Assembly: GCA_937959285.1 (NCBI GenBank)
Contig: CALGAR010000071.1
Span: forward strand, 1-45,669
Source of the DNA: an uncultured Bryobacterales bacterium
Lineage (GTDB): Bacteria; Acidobacteriota; Terriglobia; Bryobacterales; Bryobacteraceae
Direction of reading: 5' to 3'
Length of the DNA: 45,669 bases
The notes beneath the pieces are model-generated. The model did no database searches. It was given only the letters and a program-made list of their open reading frames with translations, and had not been told where the DNA came from. Positions 34,690-42,071 of the stretch are shown here, piece after piece (the first letter of the stretch is position 1; every line of letters begins with the position of its first letter). Position numbers and translations under genes: made by a program.

Positions 34690-35699
34690 AAGCTGCGGGT
34701 CTTGATTATTCCACAAGGCGGCTGACGGTCCGTGAGTTGCCGGAACCCGAACCCTCGCCGTCGGAAGTTCTGCTCGAAGTAGTGGAAGTTGGGGTGTGCG
34801 GCACGGATCGGGAACTGGCTCGGTTCCCCCTCGGGTTCCCCCCCGCCGGTCAGGATTTCCTGACTCTAGGGCACGAGGCTGTCGCTCGCGTCGTTGATCC
34901 TGGTCCTTCCGGCTCGGGCCTTAAGCGCGGCGATTGGGTGGTTCCGCAGGTTCGCCGGCCATGCGCTTCCCGCTGTGCCTCTTGCGCTCGCGGCCGCCGC
35001 GATCTTTGTCTTACGGGAACCGCTCCGGACCGCGGAATTACCGGGATTCATGGTTATCTCTCCACCTTTGCCGTCGACCGGCCGGAGGACTTGGTTCGTA
35101 TCCCCGAGGCTCTGCTTGATGTGGCCGTACTGATCGAGCCCATGAGCGTCGTGGAAAAGGCGCTCGAAACGGCGCTCCGGTATCACGAGCACGATCCGCG
35201 GACTGCGCTGGTGATGGGCGCGGGACCGATTGGCATCCTGAGCGCTCTTCTTCTGCAGCATCGCGGCTTTGACGTGACGGTCGCGTCTTTAGAGTCGAAG
35301 AATGAACCGAGAGTACGGCTGCTGGAGCGTGCCGGCATCGCCTACTCGTGCGGATTTGAAGGCGTCCGCCCGGCGGATATCGTAGTGGAGGCGACAGGGT
35401 CGCCGAATGCGGCTCTTGCCGGATTTTCACTTCTTGCGCCGCTAGGCGTTTATGCCATCGTCGGCGCATCCGAGCCGACCGGAAAGATTCCGCTGGTCGA
35501 TATGGTCGTCAAGAATCAGGTCGTCTTCGGCACTGTCAATGCTTCGCCGCGCGCGTTCGAATCCGCCGTATCAGATCTTGCGGCGCTTGACCGCGGGATC
35601 CTGCAAGGAATGATTCGTCGTGTTCGGTTCGACGGGTTCGAAGAGACGATCCTTCAACCGTCGAGGGACGTGGTGAAGTTCGTTCACTGCGTGGAATAA
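34686..35699 (+). CDS. Glucose 1-dehydrogenase-like zinc MDR
   Basis: A 337-residue medium-chain dehydrogenase. The catalytic zinc site is suggested by GVCGTDRE and LGHEAVARV, the structural zinc site by four cysteines in CASRCASCARGRRDLC, and the cofactor site by VMGAGPIGIL. The TAPDRGITGIHGYLS and IEPMSVVEKA segments match archaeal-type glucose dehydrogenases, so oxidation of an aldose to its lactone with NAD(P) is likely; the actual sugar is uncertain. ATGA overlap with the upstream fusion gene decides the start. The next gene follows 12 bases later. Confidence 0.85.
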   Translation: MKAAGLDYSTRRLTVRELPEPEPSPSEVLLEVVEVGVCGTDRELARFPLGFPPAGQDFLTLGHEAVARVVDPGPSGSGLKRGDWVVPQVRRPCASRCASCARGRRDLCLTGTAPDRGITGIHGYLSTFAVDRPEDLVRIPEALLDVAVLIEPMSVVEKALETALRYHEHDPRTALVMGAGPIGILSALLLQHRGFDVTVASLESKNEPRVRLLERAGIAYSCGFEGVRPADIVVEATGSPNAALAGFSLLAPLGVYAIVGASEPTGKIPLVDMVVKNQVVFGTVNASPRAFESAVSDLAALDRGILQGMIRRVRFDGFEETILQPSRDVVKFVHCVE

Positions 35700-35711
35700 A
35701 CTGAGGAAACG

Positions 35712-36572
35712 ATGTCCTATACCTTTCGTCACGCCATCTGTAATGAAGTCTTCCAGGGCTGGAATTTCGCTGACGCGTGCAAGGCGATCCGCGAGGCCGG
35801 GTATCAGGGGATTGAGATTGCGCCGTTCACGCTGGCCGAAGATCCGGCCACCATCACGGAAGCGCAGCGCAGCGAGTACCGGACGGTCATTCGCGAGGAA
35901 GGTCTCGAGTTCGTAGGCCTTCACTGGTTGATGGTGTCCCCTAAAGGGCTGCATGTGACGACTCCGGACAACGCTCTTCGCGAGCGAAGCTGGCGGCACA
36001 TTCGGAATCTCATTGACCTATGCGCCGATCTGGCAGGCGGGCGCGGGGGCGTGATGGTCTTTGGCTCTCCGTATCAGCGCTCTACGACGGGTGGGCTCAG
36101 CCGGGCCGAGGCGACGCGGCACTTCGTTGAGGGGCTGGCGAGGGTGGCTCCGCACGCTCTGGAGCGCGGCGTGACGATCCTGATCGAGGCCTTGCCGGTC
36201 GCTCAATCCGACGTAGTTACCACTTTGGACGAGGCGGCGGCGCTTGTGGACGAGATCGGCAGTCCGGCGATACAGACGATGTTTGATACCCACAACGCGG
36301 TGGACGAAGTGGAGAAGCACTCAGTCCTTATCGAACGGCACTTCGACAAGATCCGTCACGTGCACGTGAATGAGATGGACGGTAAGCACTGCGGGGCGGG
36401 CGACTACGACTTCTTACCCGTTCTTGAAACTCTGGCGCGGCGAAATTATCAAGGCTGGGTTTCGCTTGAGGCGTTCGATTTCTCTCCGGGAGCGCTGAAG
36501 ATCGCAAATGACAGCCTCCGGCATTTGGAAAGTGTGATCGCAAGGATCCAGGCAGCAGCGGGTCATGCCTAG
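35712..36572 (+). CDS. Sugar phosphate isomerase/epimerase (TIM barrel)
   Basis: A 286-residue xylose isomerase-like TIM-barrel protein without signal peptide, so cytoplasmic. Metal ligands are suggested by ILIEALPVA, MFDTHNAVDE, HVHVNEMDGKHCGAGDYDF and WVSLEAFDFSPG. The set is complete, and the fold is shared with tagatose or fructose 3-epimerases and hydroxypyruvate isomerases. In this operon it may interconvert the sugar handled by the dehydrogenase or epimerase. The stop overlaps the next ATG by 8 bases (ATGCCTAG). Confidence 0.85.
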   Translation: MSYTFRHAICNEVFQGWNFADACKAIREAGYQGIEIAPFTLAEDPATITEAQRSEYRTVIREEGLEFVGLHWLMVSPKGLHVTTPDNALRERSWRHIRNLIDLCADLAGGRGGVMVFGSPYQRSTTGGLSRAEATRHFVEGLARVAPHALERGVTILIEALPVAQSDVVTTLDEAAALVDEIGSPAIQTMFDTHNAVDEVEKHSVLIERHFDKIRHVHVNEMDGKHCGAGDYDFLPVLETLARRNYQGWVSLEAFDFSPGALKIANDSLRHLESVIARIQAAAGHA

Positions 36573-37500
36573 ATTTGTTGTGACCGGAGGAGCCGGTTTC
36601 ATCGGATCGACCCTCGTGCGCACGCTCCTTGAGCGTCCCGGGGCGTCCGTCGTCGTGATCGATAACCTCTTTTCCGGGCGGCGGGAGAACCTCAGCGAGG
36701 TTTGGGACTCGATTGAGTTCGCCGAGTGCGACATCCGCGATTATCAGGCGATTGCGCCGATTATCCGCGGCGCAGATGCGGTCTTTCACCTTGCGGCCAT
36801 TCCCTCCGTGCCGCGGTCGATCAAGGATCCGGTCCCGTCGCACGAGGTCAATGTGGATGGGACCTTCCAGGTGTTTCGTGCCTGCAAGGACGGCGAAGTC
36901 CGCCGGGTGGTATATGCCGCGTCCTCTTCGGCCTACGGGGACACCGAAGTGCTGCCCAAGGTGGAGACGATGGCGCCGAATCCGAAGTCGCCCTACGCTG
37001 TGCAGAAGCTGATGGGCGAATATTACGCCAAGGTCTTTCATTCCTGCTATGGCCTCGAGACCGTGGCACTGCGCTTCTTCAACGTTTTTGGCCCCCGTCA
37101 AAACCCTGACAGTCCTTACTCGGGCGTGCTGTCGCTGTTTTTGAGGGCCCTGCTCGACCGGAGGTCACCCGTTATCTACGGCGACGGCGAGCAGAGCCGC
37201 GACTTCACCTATGTGGAGGATGTGGCCGCCCTCTGCGTGAAAGCCGCATTCGCGCCGGGAGTCGCAGGCCGGATCTACAATGCCGGGAACGGGAACCGTT
37301 ACACGCTCAACTATATCTGGGCATTGCTTCAGGAGATGGAGGGAGTAACTCTTCCGCCAATCTATCAGCCGGCGCGTCCCGGGGATGTCCGTCACTCACA
37401 GGCCGATACGCGGGCAGTAGTGGCCGATTTGGGACATTCTCCAAGATTCTCTCTGGAAGAGGGGCTCCGGCGGACTCTTGAGTGGATGCGCGCTCAGTAG
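36565..37500 (+). CDS. NAD-dependent sugar-nucleotide epimerase/dehydratase
   Basis: A 311-residue extended SDR of the UDP-glucose 4-epimerase/dTDP-glucose dehydratase superfamily. The NAD motif TGGAGFIGS is at 7-15, with DNLFSGRRENL and the catalytic YAVQK in SPYAVQKLMGEYY. Substrate-side segments are FNVFGPRQNPDSPYSGV and GDGEQSRDFTYVEDVA. It probably supplies or alters an activated sugar for the glycosyltransferase at the operon head; exact specificity is open. Position and coupling place it in one cytoplasmic sugar pathway with the three genes before it. Confidence 0.9.
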   Translation: MPRFVVTGGAGFIGSTLVRTLLERPGASVVVIDNLFSGRRENLSEVWDSIEFAECDIRDYQAIAPIIRGADAVFHLAAIPSVPRSIKDPVPSHEVNVDGTFQVFRACKDGEVRRVVYAASSSAYGDTEVLPKVETMAPNPKSPYAVQKLMGEYYAKVFHSCYGLETVALRFFNVFGPRQNPDSPYSGVLSLFLRALLDRRSPVIYGDGEQSRDFTYVEDVAALCVKAAFAPGVAGRIYNAGNGNRYTLNYIWALLQEMEGVTLPPIYQPARPGDVRHSQADTRAVVADLGHSPRFSLEEGLRRTLEWMRAQ

Positions 37501-37554
37501 CCCCGGCAGGTGGACGGCTGCAAGGGAAGAAGAATAAAATTGAGGATCGGGATT

Positions 37555-38121
37555 ATGTCCTTCCTGCAGAACCAGTTCGAACGGAACTTCCTGACGACCT
37601 CGGTGGACTACGTCTTCAACTGGGCACGCAAGTCGGCGCTTTGGCCGCTCACGTTCGGCTTGGCCTGCTGCGCAATCGAAATGATCGCCTCCACCACCGC
37701 CCGGTTCGACATTGCCCGCTTTGGAGCAGAGGTGTTCCGTCCGAGCCCGCGCCAGTCGGATCTGATGATCGTCGCTGGTACTGTAACTCTGAAGATGGCC
37801 CCAGTACTGAAGCGGATCTATGATCAGATGCCGGATCCGAAATGGGTGATCTCCATGGGAGCCTGCTCCAGTGTCGGCGGGCCCTTCAACACCTACAGCG
37901 TGCTGCAGGGGGTCGACCGGATCGTGCCGGTGGACGTCTACGTCACAGGGTGCCCGCCACGGCCCGAAAATCTCTTCTACGCGCTGCTGAAACTCCAGGA
38001 CAAAATCGATCAGATGAGCACGCTCATTAAGCGGCCGACCGAAGTCCGGCTGGATGAGTCGATGCTGGAGAACTTCAGGAAGCAAGTCATGGTGGCTCAA
38101 GTACAGAACCCCGTCGCCTAG
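37555..38121 (+). CDS. nuoB: NADH-quinone oxidoreductase subunit B (orphan NuoB)
   Basis: A 188-residue iron-sulfur subunit of respiratory complex I, carrying cluster N2. All four cluster ligands are present: C38 and C39 in GLACCAIEM, C104 in GACSSVGG and C133 in VTGCPPRPEN. Length and order are normal, so it should be functional. No other nuo gene is in the window; upstream lie sugar genes and downstream pgeF, which is unusual. GAGGATCGGGATT precedes the ATG. It may be the only nuoB, split from the cluster, or a second copy. Its stop shares one base with the next GTG (TAGTG). Confidence 0.95.
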   Translation: MSFLQNQFERNFLTTSVDYVFNWARKSALWPLTFGLACCAIEMIASTTARFDIARFGAEVFRPSPRQSDLMIVAGTVTLKMAPVLKRIYDQMPDPKWVISMGACSSVGGPFNTYSVLQGVDRIVPVDVYVTGCPPRPENLFYALLKLQDKIDQMSTLIKRPTEVRLDESMLENFRKQVMVAQVQNPVA

Positions 38122-38774
38122 TGTTCTACCGGGATTCCAATCACATTTACCGATCGCGAGCCCTGGCCGCCTTCGATTGGCTGGACCACGGTTTCGGAAC
38201 ACGTCACGCAGATCCCCATCCATCGCCCGTCACTCTGAAGCAGATTCACTCAAACCTGGTTCTAAAGCCCGGGGAAGCTTCGGAAGGCGATGCACTCGTG
38301 TCAAATCTCGAAGGAGAGGCAATCGCAGTCAAGACGGCGGATTGTGTGCCACTGCTGTTGGCGGATCCGCGTACGCGGACTGTCGCTGCCGTCCACGCGG
38401 GATGGCGTGGAACCGTAAGCCGCATCGCGGCTTGCGCGGTGGAGCGTCTGGCAATCAGCTACGGCGTCGATCCGGGCGATTTGGTCGTGGCGATCGGGCC
38501 GGCAATTGGCGGCTGTTGCTATGAGGTGGGTCCGGAGGTCGCGGAGGCGTTCCGGCCGTTCTTCCCGGAGCGGGATGACCTTAGGGGGAAAGTTCGCATT
38601 GACTTGGCGGAAGTGAACCGCCGGCAGCTAATCGGCGCCGGCGTAAACCCGGATCGGATTCACTTGTCAGGGTTGTGTACCTGCTGCCAGTCCGCCGATT
38701 TCCACTCCTATCGGCGTGACAAAACCAAAGCTGGACGGATGCTTTCGTCGATCGAGATTCTGCGCCGTGTTTGA
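38121..38774 (+). CDS. pgeF: Peptidoglycan editing factor PgeF (laccase-domain, YfiH/YlmD)
   Basis: A 217-residue cytoplasmic protein of the multicopper-oxidase-like YfiH family. In E. coli PgeF removes wrongly built L-Ser precursors and keeps peptidoglycan composition correct; relatives have purine nucleosidase/deaminase activity. Signature segments are LKQIHSN, VKTADCVPLLL, VHAGWRGT and the AIGPAIGGCCYEV region with cysteines. The C-terminal LSGLCTCCQSADFHSYRRD is also typical. The GTG start overlaps the nuoB stop by one base. It is the last gene before a strong hairpin. Confidence 0.9.
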   Translation: MFYRDSNHIYRSRALAAFDWLDHGFGTRHADPHPSPVTLKQIHSNLVLKPGEASEGDALVSNLEGEAIAVKTADCVPLLLADPRTRTVAAVHAGWRGTVSRIAACAVERLAISYGVDPGDLVVAIGPAIGGCCYEVGPEVAEAFRPFFPERDDLRGKVRIDLAEVNRRQLIGAGVNPDRIHLSGLCTCCQSADFHSYRRDKTKAGRMLSSIEILRRV

Positions 38775-38790
38775 TTCCTGATAACAAGAA

Positions 38791-38815
38791 AGGCGCGGTG
38801 GGTCCACCCGCGCCT
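38791..38815. terminator. GC-rich hairpin between convergent genes
   Basis: AGGCGCGG pairs with CCGCGCCT (8 bp) around a 9-base loop. On the minus strand TTTCTTGTT follows, a reasonable terminator for the zinc-finger gene; on the plus strand CTCTTG follows, so it may also stop the sugar/nuoB/pgeF unit. Confidence 0.7.
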
Positions 38816-38852
38816 CTCTTGAACGACGCCGAACTGGAAGCGGATAACGACG

Positions 38853-39236
38853 TTAAGCGGCGTTGACCAAAAGCTCTTCGAAGCTCTCGTTGCCCTCTTC
38901 CTGGTGCTTGTCTGCCTGTTCCTGGCAGGAGATGCAGAAGGGAGTCCATGGTACGGCATTGAGCCGCTTTGCGCTAATCTCCTCTTCGCAGTGCACGCAG
39001 ATTCCGTAAGTGCCTTCCTCGATCCGGCGCAGCGCCGCGCGGACATTTCGAAGCAGGTTGGACTCGCGGTCAAGGTTCCGAATTGCGAGCTCACGTTCAC
39101 CGGCGAGCTGCACTTCGTCCAGGGCATCCGGGGTTTTTTCAATCGCGATGCCTTCCCGGTTCCGGAGCACTTGGGCCAGTTCTGCCTGTCTGTTCTCCAG
39201 AATCTCCTTATATCGGTTGAGTTCGGTCTTCGTCAT
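38853..39236 (-). CDS. DksA/TraR-type C4 zinc-finger protein
   Basis: A 127-residue protein: a helical hairpin (about 5-75) followed by a four-cysteine zinc finger (C80, C83, C101, C104). The DALDEV at 38-43 sits at the coiled-coil tip and keeps the two acidic residues used by DksA to act on RNA polymerase. It may therefore modulate transcription during stress or starvation, although many short relatives have not been tested. AAGGAG eight bases before the ATG at 39236 decides the start; the frame is open for 34 codons further up. Confidence 0.85.
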   Translation of the reverse strand: MTKTELNRYKEILENRQAELAQVLRNREGIAIEKTPDALDEVQLAGERELAIRNLDRESNLLRNVRAALRRIEEGTYGICVHCEEEISAKRLNAVPWTPFCISCQEQADKHQEEGNESFEELLVNAA

Positions 39237-39681
39237 TGCTTTACTCCTTGTTTGTTCTCTCTTGTTCTTATCGTTCTTCGCTTCCCATACCGTCCCGGTC
39301 AACACCTGATAGACGCAGGTGCGACGAAAAAGTTTCACGAATCTTAGTCGATCCTACTAAAATTTTCTGACTGCAGGCTTGGTGGTATGGCCATCCTGAG
39401 CGGCGGCAGGTTCGATCGCCAAGAGCATCGGATATCATAGCACAACGAATGAGCAATTCTCGTGCCATGACCGCCGTGTGAGGCTCGCCACGCCCCTTCG
39501 GTGCTGCCAGATTCAACCTAACCCGTGCTAGCTGAAAATCTTATCGGTCCCAGGCTCTCTTTTGATTAGGTTGTATCTGTTTTGACGAACGGACAGCTTG
39601 AAAGTTTCAACAATCGTCAACCAACAGGCGGGCGGGCGGACCTGAAAAAAATCCCGGAGCGGGAAGCTTTTGCTCCCGCGG
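39237..39681. other. 445-base gap between two minus-strand genes
   Basis: It holds the upstream region of the zinc-finger gene, probably with its promoter, and the terminator of the next operon at 39645-39664. I found no supportable gene in it; short open frames on both strands lack ribosome sites and protein-like composition. Confidence 0.55.
39645..39664 (-). terminator. Intrinsic terminator of the oxidoreductase-lipoprotein-membrane protein operon
   Basis: On the minus strand TCCCG-CTC-CGGGA is followed by seven Ts, 17 bases after the stop at 39682. An alternative stem, GCGGGA with TCCCGC (39674-39679 with 39659-39664), would compete for the same TCCCG arm. Confidence 0.75.
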
Positions 39682-41544
39682 CTACCGCACGGAGAAAGTG
39701 CCGAAAGCCAGGCCGAGTTCCCGCGTATCGGAAGGCGTTGAGATCGTCCGGGGCACCTCGACAACGACTTCGATCCTCTCCTGCCCGATCAGCTTTGAAG
39801 GCAACGAATACGCAAGCTCGAACTGCCCGGCATTCTGAATCGTCTTCGATCCCAGAAAAACACCGCCGGCGGTGACCTTAACGTTCAACGGACCTTCTCT
39901 CAGCTGCTCTTTAGGGCAAAAGCCGGCAAGGTAAAGCTTCTCCCCCTCCGTTTGAGGGCCGGCGATACTTACCGCACCACGTTTGCCCATCCATCTGTAC
40001 GAACCCTCCAATGGATGCCACTGGCCGCCAAAAAGATCCTCGAAAATTTTCTGACCTGCGTCCACATGCCGGGGCTGGCTCACAGGCCAGGTCGGAACAA
40101 CCCAGATGGTGAAATGGTTCGTGATATTCCGCAGCTTGTCAGGGCCCACCTGATAAACAACGGCGAGGCCGTGCTTAAGTGCCCTCCGGGCGAGTTCCGG
40201 TGGGGCTATGAAGGGTTCAACCGGTCCGTACTCAGGGCGGGGTAGGATCTGCGTCTCGGACCCCGGAACCAGGTATACGTGTTCGGCGCCGACGAGCCCG
40301 AAGGGCCGGTCGGAAATGCCCGCCCAAAACACGTCGTTCGTTACGCCATTGAGTAGAATGAGTTTCCCGGGATGAAGCTGCTGTGCGCGCTCGACGCCCC
40401 GGACCACTGTCTGTATTCCCCGGCCTTGCTCGTAGTGCCACCGGGCCACGGCCCGGCCGACGGGGAGAGAGCCGTAAAGGTAGACGCCGGCGAGAGCGAT
40501 TGAAGCGGCACAGAGAAGGCGGCCCGCTTTTCTACTCGAGGCGATCGCCCACCCGGCCAGCATCGCTAGTCCGATCGTCGGAAGGGTGAGGTAGTAGTCC
40601 GAGACATTGTCTCGAAGCGGCAGCACGGGCGCGATCACGATGACGAACCAGGCCAGGAAGAACAGGCCGAGCGGCTGACCTCGGCGAAGCTTCCAAAGCG
40701 CAAACCCGAGGAGCGCCATCGTGAGGAGGGCGGTAGCGGCCGGGACGAGCCACTGCGGCAATGGGCGGAGCTCCGCAAGCCGGGCTACTCCGAAAGCCCA
40801 AGTCCAGTATTTCCAAAACGTGCCCGCCATGTGCAGGTCCCAATGCATCATGTAGAGCGGGGAGACGACCTCAGGGGCGTTCAGGCGGTGTACGACGACG
40901 TACAGCGCCGACACCGGCAGCATCGGCAGCGTCCTCAAGAAGTACTTGCGCGCGTAAAGAAATGCGTAAGAAGCCGCAAGGGCGGGATACACCAGATTGA
41001 TCTCGAGCGCCCCAAACCCGAGCAGGAAAACGGCCCACTGCCAGTAGTAGTAAGACTTCTCACCCGTTTCCGTGTATCTCAGGAACAAATGAAAAGCCAG
41101 CAGGAGGAAGAACCCGCAGAGAATCTGGTTAAAGGCAGAGGTCCACGAAAGGGGTACGGAGAGCGCCGGATTAGCGACCCACAGTAGCGAGGCCAGCAAT
41201 CCCGCAGCCCACGACCCGGTGAGTCGTCTGGTAATCGAGCCAAGCAGTGCGAGATTGGCGAACTGCGTGAGGAAGACACAAATGCGATAGGGTAGGGCCT
41301 CGAGGCCGAAGATGGAACTGAAGACCATGAAAAAGAGCCTCTCGCTCCAGGGGCGGATGGTGCCCTGAGCCATTGGAGCAAACACCGCGTGTAAGAGGCT
41401 GCTGAAGTCGTAAACGCGCAGTCGGAGCCCCAGCCAGGCGAAATCGTCCCGTTGAAACCAGGAGAGAAGCCCGAACCAGTAGAGCCAAAGGCAGAAGACT
41501 GGCGGTAGCAGCCAGAAAGCCGCCGTCCGCATCTGTGTCCTCAC
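39682..41544 (-). CDS. GT-C-like polytopic membrane protein with a C-terminal beta domain
   Basis: 620 residues. About ten TM helices fill residues 8-375. The first extracytoplasmic loop has FQRDDFAWLG, an acidic motif like those of GT-C/PMT glycosyltransferases that use lipid-linked sugars. After the last helix, a soluble part (about 385-620) ends in a beta-sandwich-like domain. That domain resembles the whole of the neighbouring 176-residue protein, including the shared end RELGL. The function is not proven; a transferase of sugar to protein or lipid is one possibility. Its ATG overlaps the neighbour's stop as ATGA. An intrinsic terminator follows. Confidence 0.7.
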   Translation of the reverse strand: MRTQMRTAAFWLLPPVFCLWLYWFGLLSWFQRDDFAWLGLRLRVYDFSSLLHAVFAPMAQGTIRPWSERLFFMVFSSIFGLEALPYRICVFLTQFANLALLGSITRRLTGSWAAGLLASLLWVANPALSVPLSWTSAFNQILCGFFLLLAFHLFLRYTETGEKSYYYWQWAVFLLGFGALEINLVYPALAASYAFLYARKYFLRTLPMLPVSALYVVVHRLNAPEVVSPLYMMHWDLHMAGTFWKYWTWAFGVARLAELRPLPQWLVPAATALLTMALLGFALWKLRRGQPLGLFFLAWFVIVIAPVLPLRDNVSDYYLTLPTIGLAMLAGWAIASSRKAGRLLCAASIALAGVYLYGSLPVGRAVARWHYEQGRGIQTVVRGVERAQQLHPGKLILLNGVTNDVFWAGISDRPFGLVGAEHVYLVPGSETQILPRPEYGPVEPFIAPPELARRALKHGLAVVYQVGPDKLRNITNHFTIWVVPTWPVSQPRHVDAGQKIFEDLFGGQWHPLEGSYRWMGKRGAVSIAGPQTEGEKLYLAGFCPKEQLREGPLNVKVTAGGVFLGSKTIQNAGQFELAYSLPSKLIGQERIEVVVEVPRTISTPSDTRELGLAFGTFSVR

Positions 41545-42071
41545 TTCGCTTCGAAGCCGATCGTGCTGACCACGAGACCCAGTTCCCGCTGGTCAAGGTT
41601 ACCGGGGGGTAGGAACTTGTCAAGTACGAAATCGACTGTCACTGCGTCACTGCCCAGAACGCTCGCCGGCACCGCCCGCCTGTAGGTGTGCTCGCCCGCT
41701 TTTAAGAAGGTCTCGCCCTCCAATGCGAATTCGCCTATCTTTGCATCCAGTCTAAGGCTCTGCAACCTGGCGATCACGGCCTCCGGCACCGAGAGCTTCG
41801 CTTGAAGATCCGCTCCCTTTACTGAGGCGCCGGCGGGAGGGCGCAGCACAACCGTGAACTTGCCCATCGTCCACCGCCACGAGTTCTGTTCCACATCGTA
41901 GAACCCGCGGAGGAGCTGGTGGGCTACTCGCGGATCTGCTACGTGGATGACGGAGGCCAGCTCCGGCTCTTCGTTCTCCTCTGTGGCCTGCACAACGACA
42001 CGGTCATGGCGCTGGCACGACGCGGACAGAAGAATGGAAAGAAAAGCCGGGAAAAGAATCAATCGCCGCAT
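41541..42071 (-). CDS. Possible lipoprotein with the same beta domain as the next gene
   Basis: 176 residues. A hydrophobic N-terminus ending SASC suggests a lipoprotein signal, though position -3 is serine, not leucine. The rest is one domain with NSWRWTMGKFTVVLRPP, LKAGEHTYRRAVPASVLG and RELGLVVSTIGFE. These match in order the downstream protein's SYRWMGKRGAVSIAGP, NAGQFELAYSLPSKLIG and RELGLAFGTFSV. The family is unknown to me; a sugar-binding fold is a guess. Its start overlaps the molybdoenzyme gene by 13 bases. Confidence 0.65.
   Translation of the reverse strand: MRRLILFPAFLSILLSASCQRHDRVVVQATEENEEPELASVIHVADPRVAHQLLRGFYDVEQNSWRWTMGKFTVVLRPPAGASVKGADLQAKLSVPEAVIARLQSLRLDAKIGEFALEGETFLKAGEHTYRRAVPASVLGSDAVTVDFVLDKFLPPGNLDQRELGLVVSTIGFEAK

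Noticed and set aside
39268..39516. Minus-strand 82-codon frame upstream of the zinc-finger gene
   Set aside because: No ribosome site or conserved-looking features; it lies in the probable promoter region.
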